A stretch of DNA of 64,000 nucleotides from Actinorhabdospora filicis (GTDB taxonomy: Bacteria > Actinomycetota > Actinomycetes > Mycobacteriales > Micromonosporaceae): contig NZ_BSTX01000001.1 of the NCBI RefSeq assembly GCF_030269765.1, forward strand, positions 660,009 through 724,008. Direction: 5' to 3'. How positions within the stretch are numbered: the first letter of the stretch is position 1; each line of letters begins with the position of its first letter. Below the pieces are notes generated by a model. That model was given only the letters and a program-made list of their open reading frames with translations. It was not told the origin of the DNA and searched no databases. Positions 32,898 through 40,241 of this stretch are shown piece by piece. The position numbers were made by a program, and so were the translations under genes.

Positions 32898-33892
32898 GGG
32901 GCCGTCCAGGGACGCCCGATGAACAGGTAGTCCAGCCGCTCGGTCAGCTCATCGGGCAGCTCCAGGCGCTCACCGCGGGCGCGCCGGGCGATCTGCTCCA
33001 GCACTTCGCGGTCCACGCGCGTCTGCCCGAGGATGGCGCCCACGGCGTGCTCGATGTTCTGGAAGCGCCGGTCGAGGATCGTGAAGGTCCGGTACGCGGC
33101 GAACGGCGCCGCGTTCGGGTTGACCGTCATGATGCCCGGCAGCTCGTCCCAGTCGTCGGTCATCCGCCGCGTCGGCGGGCAAGGCTCCGGCGGGACGACG
33201 ACCTCACCGCCGTCGCGCAGCAGCCCCAGCCGCAGCAGCTGCCACACCGCAGCCAGCAGCGGGCACGACCACGTGGGGGCGTCCTCCGGGCCGTCCCACA
33301 ACTCCACGTCGAGGAAGATCGAGTGCCGGTTGCGGGCGTGCTCGCGGGGGGCGCTCCACGGCTCGGGTTCCTCCATCGCCTGCGGGACCATCGACGGGCC
33401 GCGCTCGCCGTTGCACAGCCAGCCGACCTCCTTGGCCAGCGGGCGGGCGCCGTTGGTGCCGGGCGGCGGCTCGTCCACCAGGCGGTCGATCATGAGCCGC
33501 ACCGGCTCCACGAACTTCCCGTCGGGCCCCGAGCGCGACTTCGCGCACGCGGCCTCGCGGGCGAGGTAGTCGACGCGGACCCCGGCGTCCTCGGCCGCGC
33601 CGAGCACGTCCTCGATGACGCCGGCCGGGCTCGGGAAGCGGGTGAAGTAGTCGTCGATCAGGAAGCACGTGCTCACCCGGGGCGTGCGGCCGGTGAGCAG
33701 TGCCGCGACGTCCTCCGAGGCGGTCTCGGCCCAGCGGCGGACGCGCGTGAAGTGCTCGCGCAGCCGCGGCCTGCCCCCGGCGTAGTCCTCCATGTACAGG
33801 TGCCCGAGTTCGATCGACAGGTGCGCCAGCGGTGTGGACACCACCCGTGGTTCCGCGCTGTACTCGGAGAACACCGCGGCCCCGGAGGTCAC
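32894..33892 (-). CDS. SCO2522 family protein
   Basis: A 332-residue protein from a GTG overlapping the ATPase stop (GTGA), so it is translationally coupled. Conserved-looking segments are LAHLSIELGHLYMEDYAGG, VSTCFLIDDYFTRFPSPAGVIEDVL, DYLAREAACAKS, HSIFLDVELWD, SCPLLAAVWQLLRLGLLRDGG and the C-terminal IEHAVGAILGQTRV. The IDDY and LDVELW segments could be part of an active site, but no known enzyme family is evident. It has no TM segment. It is assigned to SCO2522 by recollection and by its position beside the SCO2523-type ATPase. Confidence 0.75.
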   Translation of the reverse strand: MTSGAAVFSEYSAEPRVVSTPLAHLSIELGHLYMEDYAGGRPRLREHFTRVRRWAETASEDVAALLTGRTPRVSTCFLIDDYFTRFPSPAGVIEDVLGAAEDAGVRVDYLAREAACAKSRSGPDGKFVEPVRLMIDRLVDEPPPGTNGARPLAKEVGWLCNGERGPSMVPQAMEEPEPWSAPREHARNRHSIFLDVELWDGPEDAPTWSCPLLAAVWQLLRLGLLRDGGEVVVPPEPCPPTRRMTDDWDELPGIMTVNPNAAPFAAYRTFTILDRRFQNIEHAVGAILGQTRVDREVLEQIARRARGERLELPDELTERLDYLFIGRPWTAP

Positions 33893-34806
33893 AGTTCCGA
33901 CCAGTCGTCGGCCAGCTTCTTGCCGAGGTTCACGAAGGAGTCCACCGTCGCGGGATTGGCGATCTGCCGGGTGATGGTGTCGGTGTCGGTGATGATCTGC
34001 TCGCGCCACTGGAGCACCGGGTCCAGCGGGACGCTGCCCAGCGTGCTGGTGCGGCCCAGCCGCAGCTCGCTGGCCAGCTTCTGGAGCTCCTTGTTGGTGT
34101 CGGTCAGCCACGCCAGCTGCGTCGGGCGCAGCGCGGACAGGTCCGTCGAGCGCGGATCGACCACGGCGGTGCGCACGAAGCGGATCATCTGCAGGAACTG
34201 GTCGGCGCCCAGCTTGTGCTGCTCGCCCGACTCCAGCAGGCCGTCCTTGCCGTAGACGAGGTTGCTGGCGGCCAGCACGTGCTGGCGGGTCCAGCGGTGG
34301 AACACCAGCCAGCGCGACATCACCTTCGACAGCCTGCGGTCGGCCAGGGCCTGCAGCACGATGTGCGTGGCGTAGGACCGCCCGGCGCTCAGGTCCACCA
34401 GCACCATGGAGAACTCCTCCTCCAGGCGGGTGAACAGCCGCACGCAGCGCGCCACGACGTCCTTGTTGCTGGCGAACTCGCCGCCGCCCTCGTCGCCGGG
34501 GAACAGCACCAGGTTGCCCGAGCCGTCGGGCCGGTTGCGCAGGCCCTGCCGCTCGGTCTCGCCCCAGATGTCGATCGCCTGCGGCTCGTCCACGCCGTCG
34601 AAACCGCGCAGGTAGCGGTGCATCCCGAAACCGGTGCGGGTGCCCTGCGAGGCGCGCAGACCGAAGATCGCGCCCGCGGTGGGCGAGCCGAAGTCGAAGT
34701 CGAGGTAGGCCACGTCGTGGCCGCCGAGGGCGCGCCGGTAGATGATGTTGCTGCTGGTCACCGAGCGGCCGGTGCCTCCCTTGTCGGACGTCGCGAAGAC
34801 CAGCAT
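33889..34806 (-). CDS. SCO2523 family variant P-loop protein (MinD/ParA-like)
   Basis: A 305-residue SIMIBI-class NTPase-like protein. The deviant Walker A, which in ParA/MinD is KGGxGK(S/T), reads DKGGTGRSVTSSN here: signature Lys9 is kept and the P-loop Lys is Arg14. The switch I-like segment is YLDFDFGSPTAG and the Walker B-like strand SMVLVDLSAG. A long helical C-terminal half follows (FLQMIRFVRTAVV, LGKKLADDW). With an Arg for the P-loop Lys, nucleotide may be bound but hydrolysed slowly or not at all (inference). It lies 3 bases after the SCO2524 gene and overlaps the SCO2522 gene. Confidence 0.82.
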   Translation of the reverse strand: MLVFATSDKGGTGRSVTSSNIIYRRALGGHDVAYLDFDFGSPTAGAIFGLRASQGTRTGFGMHRYLRGFDGVDEPQAIDIWGETERQGLRNRPDGSGNLVLFPGDEGGGEFASNKDVVARCVRLFTRLEEEFSMVLVDLSAGRSYATHIVLQALADRRLSKVMSRWLVFHRWTRQHVLAASNLVYGKDGLLESGEQHKLGADQFLQMIRFVRTAVVDPRSTDLSALRPTQLAWLTDTNKELQKLASELRLGRTSTLGSVPLDPVLQWREQIITDTDTITRQIANPATVDSFVNLGKKLADDWSEL

Positions 34807-34809
34807 GGC

Positions 34810-36669
34810 TCAGATCACCCGCTCGGCGGACTCGCGGGCCGCGGCCAGGCGGTCCAGCTCGCGCAGGGCGTCCTGGATCAGCGTCACCGCGCTGCCCGGG
34901 CGCTTGCCCAGGATGATGCGGGCGCGGTCCAGGTTGGCCTTGATGCCGGAGAGGGCGCGCTGCATCGAGTCGCCGCTCTCCGGGCCGCCGCCGAACAGCT
35001 CCTGGTCGTAGAGGTGCTCGGCCTCGGTGAGCAGGATCCGCCCGGTCTCCTCCAGGTCGGGACTCGGCGGCGGGTCGCCCTGGACGAAGCGCGCGCCCGA
35101 CACCAGGCTCTCCACCACGCGGTGCGTGGGCTGCCAGTGGACCCGCTCCCCGAGGGGGATCGCGTCGAAGGCGCGGCCCGGCTCGTCCCACAGGCCCTTG
35201 CCGTCCTTGGAGCGGGGACGCCGGTCCAGGCGGCGGCGCTCCAGGTGCCCCCACAGGTCGTCGATGAGGTCGATGAGGTCGTCGCGGCGGTTGCGGGAGG
35301 TGAACGGGACCAGCGCCAGCGACCGCTTCAGCAGCACCGGCGCGAAGTCGCGGGCCACCCACGCCAGCGCGGGACCGCCGGGCTTGTCGGAACCGACCAG
35401 CTCCACGGCGACGCCGTCGTGCAGCGAGATCGCCGGGTCGGTGTCCATCGCCCGGCGGGTGATGCGGGTGCGGTTGGCCAGCTCGCCGAGGATGTCGGCC
35501 AGCCGGGTGATCTCGCGTTCGCCGGCGGCCCGGACGATCAGCTCGCGCACGACGATCGCCGACACCAGCGCGGTGTAGTAGTCCGACTCCAGGTCGTCGG
35601 TGGTGCGCCACGGGATGTTCTCCAGCGGCCAGCGCCCGCCGCCGTAGGAGGACAGCACCGCCCAGTACTGCTGCGTCAGGTCCCAGCGCAGCTGGAGCGC
35701 CTGCGCCAGGCGCTGCTGCTCGGGGTCGAGCAGGCCCAGCGCGCGCGTGCGCTCGGTGAACAGGTCGGCGATGCCGTCGAGGGCCACCGTGGTGAAGTAC
35801 AGATAGGGCTCGTCCGAGGCGTAGCCGACGCGCTGGGCGCCGCCGCTGGCGCTGAAGTCGACCTCCGGGGCGCCCGAGATGGTGCCCCAGGACCAGCCGC
35901 ACTCGAAGAGCGTGGTCGGTCCGGTGACCTCGGCGTCCTTGCCGGATCCGACGGTCAGGTCGCGCAGGCCGTTGGACACGCCGCGCAGCGCGCGCTGGAG
36001 ATCGTCGATTTCGCGGCGGCTGGGGTTGCCCGTCAGGCCCATCGACTCCAGCAGGACCTTGCCGGGGCGCTCGGAGACGTCGAAGGTGTTGACCGTGAAA
36101 CTGCGCATCAGGCCGACCAGCGCCGCCGTCAGCCGCTTGCTGGCCAGGATCTCCAGGCGGTTGATCTTCTCCTGCAGCGCCTGCCGGCTGGCCATCTTGC
36201 GGTACTCGCGCACGAAGCCCAGCAGCGCCAGCGTCAGCGTCACCGAGAGCGCGAAGGACTCGGTCACGTCGATCAGCAGCTGCGCCTCACTGGGCAGCTC
36301 GTCATCGGCGGGCTTGCCGTCGCGGATCGGAATGAAGTTCCGCCCGCCGGAGAACAGCGGGTCGCCGATCGGGTCGGAATGGCGCTCCAGATAGCTGGTG
36401 GCGATGTCGACGACCTTGCGCGGAATCGCCACCGCGTCGCCCAGGGGCTGCAAGGCGTCGAGGACGTCCTGGTCGGTCTCGTCTGGATTCTCCAGGCGGA
36501 AACCCTCCAGTTCGACCGCCGGGAAGACCAGGCACAGCAATTGCTGCGCGTCGCTGACCGTGTCCTTGTCGGACCGCCCCCGCCAGACCCATTCGCCCTT
36601 GTCGTCGAGACTCATGGCGACCAGCGCCTTCCAGACCTCAAGGAGATGCTGCCGCGGCTGGACCCTCAT
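34810..36669 (-). CDS. SCO2524 family protein
   Basis: A 619-residue, mostly helical protein beginning MRVQPRQHLLEVWKALVAMS. A hydrophobic helix around residues 130-150 (SFALSVTLTLALLGFVREY) is followed by a coiled-coil-like segment (QALQEKINRLEILASKRL). Later there are Trp-rich loops (CGWSWGTISG, LENIPWRTTDDLESDYYTAL) and a C-terminal helical bundle. There is no catalytic motif I can name. Position and size fit the SCO2524 family. It may be a large scaffold for the ATPase (inference). Confidence 0.75.
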   Translation of the reverse strand: MRVQPRQHLLEVWKALVAMSLDDKGEWVWRGRSDKDTVSDAQQLLCLVFPAVELEGFRLENPDETDQDVLDALQPLGDAVAIPRKVVDIATSYLERHSDPIGDPLFSGGRNFIPIRDGKPADDELPSEAQLLIDVTESFALSVTLTLALLGFVREYRKMASRQALQEKINRLEILASKRLTAALVGLMRSFTVNTFDVSERPGKVLLESMGLTGNPSRREIDDLQRALRGVSNGLRDLTVGSGKDAEVTGPTTLFECGWSWGTISGAPEVDFSASGGAQRVGYASDEPYLYFTTVALDGIADLFTERTRALGLLDPEQQRLAQALQLRWDLTQQYWAVLSSYGGGRWPLENIPWRTTDDLESDYYTALVSAIVVRELIVRAAGEREITRLADILGELANRTRITRRAMDTDPAISLHDGVAVELVGSDKPGGPALAWVARDFAPVLLKRSLALVPFTSRNRRDDLIDLIDDLWGHLERRRLDRRPRSKDGKGLWDEPGRAFDAIPLGERVHWQPTHRVVESLVSGARFVQGDPPPSPDLEETGRILLTEAEHLYDQELFGGGPESGDSMQRALSGIKANLDRARIILGKRPGSAVTLIQDALRELDRLAAARESAERVI

Positions 36670-36708
36670 GGACCTTCACCCTCCATCGCCCGAAAGCGTG
36701 TCACCGCT

Positions 36709-37659
36709 TCAGTTGTCCCCCGCCCGCCCCGTGGCGATGATCATGCCCGCGTAACCGGCCCGCAGCGTGGGGGCCTCGTCGAGCACATGGACGTCCACAT
36801 CGGACGCGAGCTTCCCGAGCAACTCTGACACATCGTCTTCCGTGATCGCAACGGCCGGGAAGCGGCGTCCCGCCACGGTGTAGCCCTGCGAGAGCCGCAT
36901 GAACGCCGCCGCGAAGGGCGCCCCCGGGCGCAGCGCGCGCACGAAGTTCTCCACCGCGCGGGCGAACTCACCGTAGTCGCCGGTCAGCGATTCGGCGACG
37001 AAGAACATCGTCCCGGCGTCCCACGAGGCCGCCGGGAGGTGCAGCGCGCCCGCGCCGGAGCCCGGCTCGTCCAGGGCACCCGGTTCCTCAAGGACACCCG
37101 GTTCCTCAAGCACGCTGTGCCGGTCGAGCTCGGCGACCTCCTTCAGCCGCACGCGCGGTTCGGCGAGAAGGTGGTAGGGAGTGCGCTCGCACAGGACCGT
37201 CCAGAACTCGTCCCAGTTCGGCCGGTAGCCGTGCTCGGCGAAGATCTCCGCGCGCAGCCAGTCCACATTGCTGCGCGAGTGCTCGTAGAGGCGAATGGAA
37301 CGCGAATAGGGCAGCAGCGCCAGCGAGGGATACAGATTGGCGCCGGGACCGACGTCGATCGAGGCCCATTTCTCGCGCGGGGCGTCCAGCGCGAAGGCGG
37401 AGGTGAAGAAATCGCGGATGCGCACCAGTATCTGGCGGTCGTCATCGCGCAGGTTCGCGTAATTGTGCTCCTTGTACGCCTCGGAATCGAAGGCGTCCCA
37501 CTGATAGTCGGCGTTGACCCCGTGGTTGCCGCCGCCGTCCGACCGGCCGGTGACCTGGGCCGCGCCGGAGCGCGGTCCCGCCGTCATCGTGCCGGCGGCG
37601 TGCCGCTGTCCGTCGGCGTCGGCCTCATCGGAGACCGGCGCACCCTGCGTAGACGACAT
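36709..37659 (-). CDS. SCO2525 family SAM-dependent methyltransferase, first copy
   Basis: A 316-residue protein of the NNMT/PNMT/TEMT-like class. After a Gly/Ala-rich 60-residue leader comes YQWDAFDSEAYKEHNYANLRDDD, SAM motif I IDVGPGANLYPSLALLP, acidic IRLYEHSRSNVDWL, then PAASWDAGTMFFVAESLTG, LRPGAPFAAAFM and a C-terminal motif TLRAGYAGMIIATGRA. The start at 37659 has CGGGAG close upstream. A surface loop carries a near-perfect hexapeptide repeat. It is paralogous to the next upstream gene, and the substrate is unknown. Confidence 0.85.
   Translation of the reverse strand: MSSTQGAPVSDEADADGQRHAAGTMTAGPRSGAAQVTGRSDGGGNHGVNADYQWDAFDSEAYKEHNYANLRDDDRQILVRIRDFFTSAFALDAPREKWASIDVGPGANLYPSLALLPYSRSIRLYEHSRSNVDWLRAEIFAEHGYRPNWDEFWTVLCERTPYHLLAEPRVRLKEVAELDRHSVLEEPGVLEEPGALDEPGSGAGALHLPAASWDAGTMFFVAESLTGDYGEFARAVENFVRALRPGAPFAAAFMRLSQGYTVAGRRFPAVAITEDDVSELLGKLASDVDVHVLDEAPTLRAGYAGMIIATGRAGDN
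37059..37112 (-). repeat. 18-bp in-frame tandem repeat in the methyltransferase gene
   Basis: Two copies of CACCCGGTTCCTCAAGGA (one mismatch) and a decayed third encode VLEEPG-VLEEPG-ALDEPG. The paralogue at 37912 has no such insertion at the same place. Confidence 0.8.
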
Positions 37660-37740
37660 TCGCGCTCCCGTTTCGCCCCTGGCCACCCAGAAGAACCGAG
37701 CCGAAATCGATCGGCGCGGACGATTCACTTAACGACACTG

Positions 37741-37771
37741 ACGCGCCCGCGTTACGGTCGCGCGGGCGCGT
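37741..37771. terminator. Hairpin downstream of the second methyltransferase copy
   Basis: ACGCGCCCGCG and its exact complement are separated by 9 bases, about 140 bases beyond the stop at 37912 in the intergenic region. It probably separates the two methyltransferase transcripts. Confidence 0.55.
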
Positions 37772-37911
37772 GCCTGGAGCGCGTTCGGGAGGTGCGGAAC
37801 ACCCCGCTCAGACCCGGCGCCACGTGCGCGATCCCGCGCACAATCCTCCACAGTGGACCCACTCTCGGCAAGCGCCGTTTCGAGACCGGGCCGTGTCCGA
37901 ACGGCTATTCA

Positions 37912-38802
37912 TCACGTCTTGACGCGACCGGTGGCGATCATCATCCCGTGGTATCCCTCGCGGAGGGTGGCGTCCTCACCGACCACCTTCACGCTCAGTC
38001 CCTCCGACAGACGCCCCAGGTGCCGGTGGACGTCCTCGGGGTAGATGGACACGGCCGGGTAGAAGATCTCGCCGACCCAGTAGCCCTGCGAGCCCATCAT
38101 GAACGCCACGGCGAAGGGCGCGCCCGGCTTGAGGGCCTGGGCGAAGCCCTCCAGGGCCCGGTCGAACTCGCCGAGATCGGTGGTCATCGACTCGGCGCCG
38201 AAGAACATCGTGCCGATGTCCCAGGTGGCCGCCGGGAGGTTCGGGGACGGCAGCTCGAACACGCTGTCGTGATAAGGCCGCGCGACCTCTCTGAGCCGGG
38301 CGCGAGGGTCGGCGACCGAGCGGTAGGCGCGCCGCTCGGCGAGCACCGCCCAGAACGGGTCCCATTCGGCGCGGTAGCCGGTGACCTCCTCGCCCAGCCA
38401 GCGGACGTTGCTGGCGGCGAACTCGTGGAGGCGGATCTCGGCGCAGAAGGGGAGCATGGCCAGGGCCGGGTAGAGATTGGCGCCGGGGCCGACGTCGATG
38501 CCGTGGAGGCCGGTGCGGCCGCCGCACTCGGCGTCGAAGAAGTCGCCGATGACCTCGATGATCTCGCGGTCGTCGTCGCGCAGGGTCTTGAAGTTGAGGG
38601 CCCAGTAGGACTCGGAGTCGAAGTCGTCCCATGGGAAGTCGCCGTTGAGGCGGCGCCCGTCGAGTGCGGGCGCGGGGTCGTGCGCTCTGGTCTCCCCCGC
38701 CGGGGTGGCGAGATGGGGAGTGAGGTGCCGGGCTGGGGTGGGCTGGTGGTCTTCGCGTTCCTGCTCGTCCATGGGCGTCCCCGGTGGCGTGAAAGAAGCC
38801 AT
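37912..38802 (-). CDS. SCO2525 family SAM-dependent methyltransferase, second copy
   Basis: A 296-residue paralogue of the preceding protein. It shares FPWDDFDSESYWALNFKTLRDDD, IDVGPGANLYPALAMLP, RLHEFAASNVRWL, PAATWDIGTMFFGAESMT, LKPGAPFAVAFM and TLREGYHGMMIATGR. Starts at 38802 or 38772 (MDEQEREDH) are both possible. SAM-binding residues are intact in both paralogues, so neither looks like a decayed copy. It is separated from the other copy by about 250 bases with a hairpin, so it may be independently transcribed. Confidence 0.85.
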   Translation of the reverse strand: MASFTPPGTPMDEQEREDHQPTPARHLTPHLATPAGETRAHDPAPALDGRRLNGDFPWDDFDSESYWALNFKTLRDDDREIIEVIGDFFDAECGGRTGLHGIDVGPGANLYPALAMLPFCAEIRLHEFAASNVRWLGEEVTGYRAEWDPFWAVLAERRAYRSVADPRARLREVARPYHDSVFELPSPNLPAATWDIGTMFFGAESMTTDLGEFDRALEGFAQALKPGAPFAVAFMMGSQGYWVGEIFYPAVSIYPEDVHRHLGRLSEGLSVKVVGEDATLREGYHGMMIATGRVKT

Positions 38803-38894
38803 CTATCCAACGTAGACCTTAGAGAAGGTCCACAGGGGCCGCTGTCATTAAGCTGCAATCGTCGGTGATCCGACGTTCCCCCGTACGTGTCGGC

Positions 38895-38926
38895 CCCGCC
38901 GGGCCCTGGCGACGGCGCCCGGCGGG
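38895..38926. terminator. Hairpin terminator after the PGRP-type amidase
   Basis: CCCGCCGGGC and its complement are separated by 12 bases, 21 bases beyond the amidase stop on the minus strand. Confidence 0.6.
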
Positions 38927-38946
38927 ACCGAGTCTCGGCGGGCCGC

Positions 38947-40020
38947 CTAGACGGCGGTCACCCGCACGGCGTCGGCGATGACGTAGCCGGCGCCGGAGCT
39001 CCAGCGGCTGACGGCGAGGATGTCGCGCTCGCCGCCGCCGAAGGCGAAGGTACCCAGGTTCGTCCACTTGCCGCCGTTGGCGCGCTGGTCGACGGTGACG
39101 GTGCTGTTGCCGCCGGAGGCGAAGACGACGAACGGCGTGCTCGGGTTGTAGCCGGGGTCGGCCGGGTACCAGGTTTCCACCTTGTAGTTCCCGGCCGCGG
39201 GGAGGGTGGCCCGGTAGTACGCGCCGTCGGAGACCGCCTGGGGGGAGGCGTACCGGTAGTCGGCGCCGTAGCGCTGGGCCGAGTAGCTGGAGGAGCCCCA
39301 GTTGGCGCCGGCCGTGGGGGCGTCCAGGACGACCTGGAAGGACGGCGGCGTGCCGTTGAGGCGGTCGGCGACGGCCTGGCGCAGGGCCGGGAGCTTGGCG
39401 TAGAGGACGTCGCCGGGGCAGTCGGTGGCCAGGTAGTCGCGGTGCCCGAAGATCTGGGTGGGCGCGATGGCGTACTGCTGGCAGATGTAGGCGCACAGGT
39501 CGATGAGGCGGTTCCACTGGGCGGCCGGGGGTTCGGCCGTCATGTAGGTGCCCTCGTTCTCGATGCCGATGGCCTGGTTGTTCTGGCCGGGGCAGTGCGC
39601 GCCGACGACCATGCCGCTGCCGCTGGTGAGGTGGGCCAGGCTGGTGTGGCGGCCCTCCATGACGTAGCCGCCGCGGCTGTTGGTGAAGTGCTGGCCGGTG
39701 TCGGACCAGCCATTGTGGTCCATGTGGTAGTTCTGGATCGACCGCGCCAGGCGGTAGGCGGCGTCCTTGGAGACGTCGGTCTGGTTGGGCGTGTCGGTGT
39801 GGTGGACCAGGATCTTGTTGGGGCGGGTGGCGATCTCGTTGAGTCCGCCGACGGCGCGGGCTCCCCACGTAGTGCAACTGGCGATGCCGGGATTGGGCAC
39901 GGCCGCCGCGGCCGCGTCCGACGCCAGTGTCACTTCGAAGCCGCCCACGGCGATGCCGGCGCCGAGCAGCAGGCCACCGCGCAGGGCGGTGCGTCTGGAG
40001 ATTAAGGGATCGGTCGACAT
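38947..40020 (-). CDS. Tat-exported N-acetylmuramoyl-L-alanine amidase / PGRP with golvesin-like C-domain
   Basis: A 357-residue exported protein. The Tat signal is SRRTALRGGLLLGAG. An Amidase_2/PGRP domain (about 45-215) has zinc ligands in ILVHHTDTPN and IFGHRDYLATDCPGD, plus AIGIENEGTY. A beta-rich C-terminal domain of about 125 residues ends DAVRVTAV, the same type as in the amidase at 24548. It cleaves peptidoglycan stem peptides. GGAGGG lies 4 bases before the ATG. It gives a clean comparison for the abnormal C-terminus of its paralogue. Confidence 0.92.
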   Translation of the reverse strand: MSTDPLISRRTALRGGLLLGAGIAVGGFEVTLASDAAAAAVPNPGIASCTTWGARAVGGLNEIATRPNKILVHHTDTPNQTDVSKDAAYRLARSIQNYHMDHNGWSDTGQHFTNSRGGYVMEGRHTSLAHLTSGSGMVVGAHCPGQNNQAIGIENEGTYMTAEPPAAQWNRLIDLCAYICQQYAIAPTQIFGHRDYLATDCPGDVLYAKLPALRQAVADRLNGTPPSFQVVLDAPTAGANWGSSSYSAQRYGADYRYASPQAVSDGAYYRATLPAAGNYKVETWYPADPGYNPSTPFVVFASGGNSTVTVDQRANGGKWTNLGTFAFGGGERDILAVSRWSSGAGYVIADAVRVTAV

Positions 40021-40034
40021 CGCGCCCTCCGGGT

Positions 40035-40079
40035 GAAGGTTTCCTACCGGTGATCGTTTCTTACGGAAGTCTTCCTACC
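40035..40079 (-). promoter_or_regulatory. Two related 14-mers upstream of the PGRP-type amidase
   Basis: On the minus strand GGTAGGAAACCTTC (40048-40035) and GGTAGGAAGACTTC (40079-40066) differ at two positions and start 31 bases apart, three helical turns. They lie 15-60 bases upstream of the start codon. They resemble AGGAAA..TT-type ROK-associated sites, so they are a candidate operator. Confidence 0.4.
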
Positions 40080-40195
40080 ATGAGTGGCGCCGGTCACGGA
40101 AGATCCGCACGGGCGCGCGACGGTGACCGAACGGCATGGGGGCAGGTGGAACCGCGGGCGCGGCGATTTCACGGATTCAGCCCACGAGCCAACGA

Positions 40196-40227
40196 AGGCG
40201 GGCCGGGACATCCGTCCCGGCCCGCCT
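40196..40227 (-). terminator. Hairpin terminator of the glutamate dehydrogenase gene
   Basis: AGGCGGGCCGGGAC and its exact complement are separated by four bases, 15 bases beyond the stop. Confidence 0.85.
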
Positions 40228-40241
40228 CAGGTCGTTCCCGC

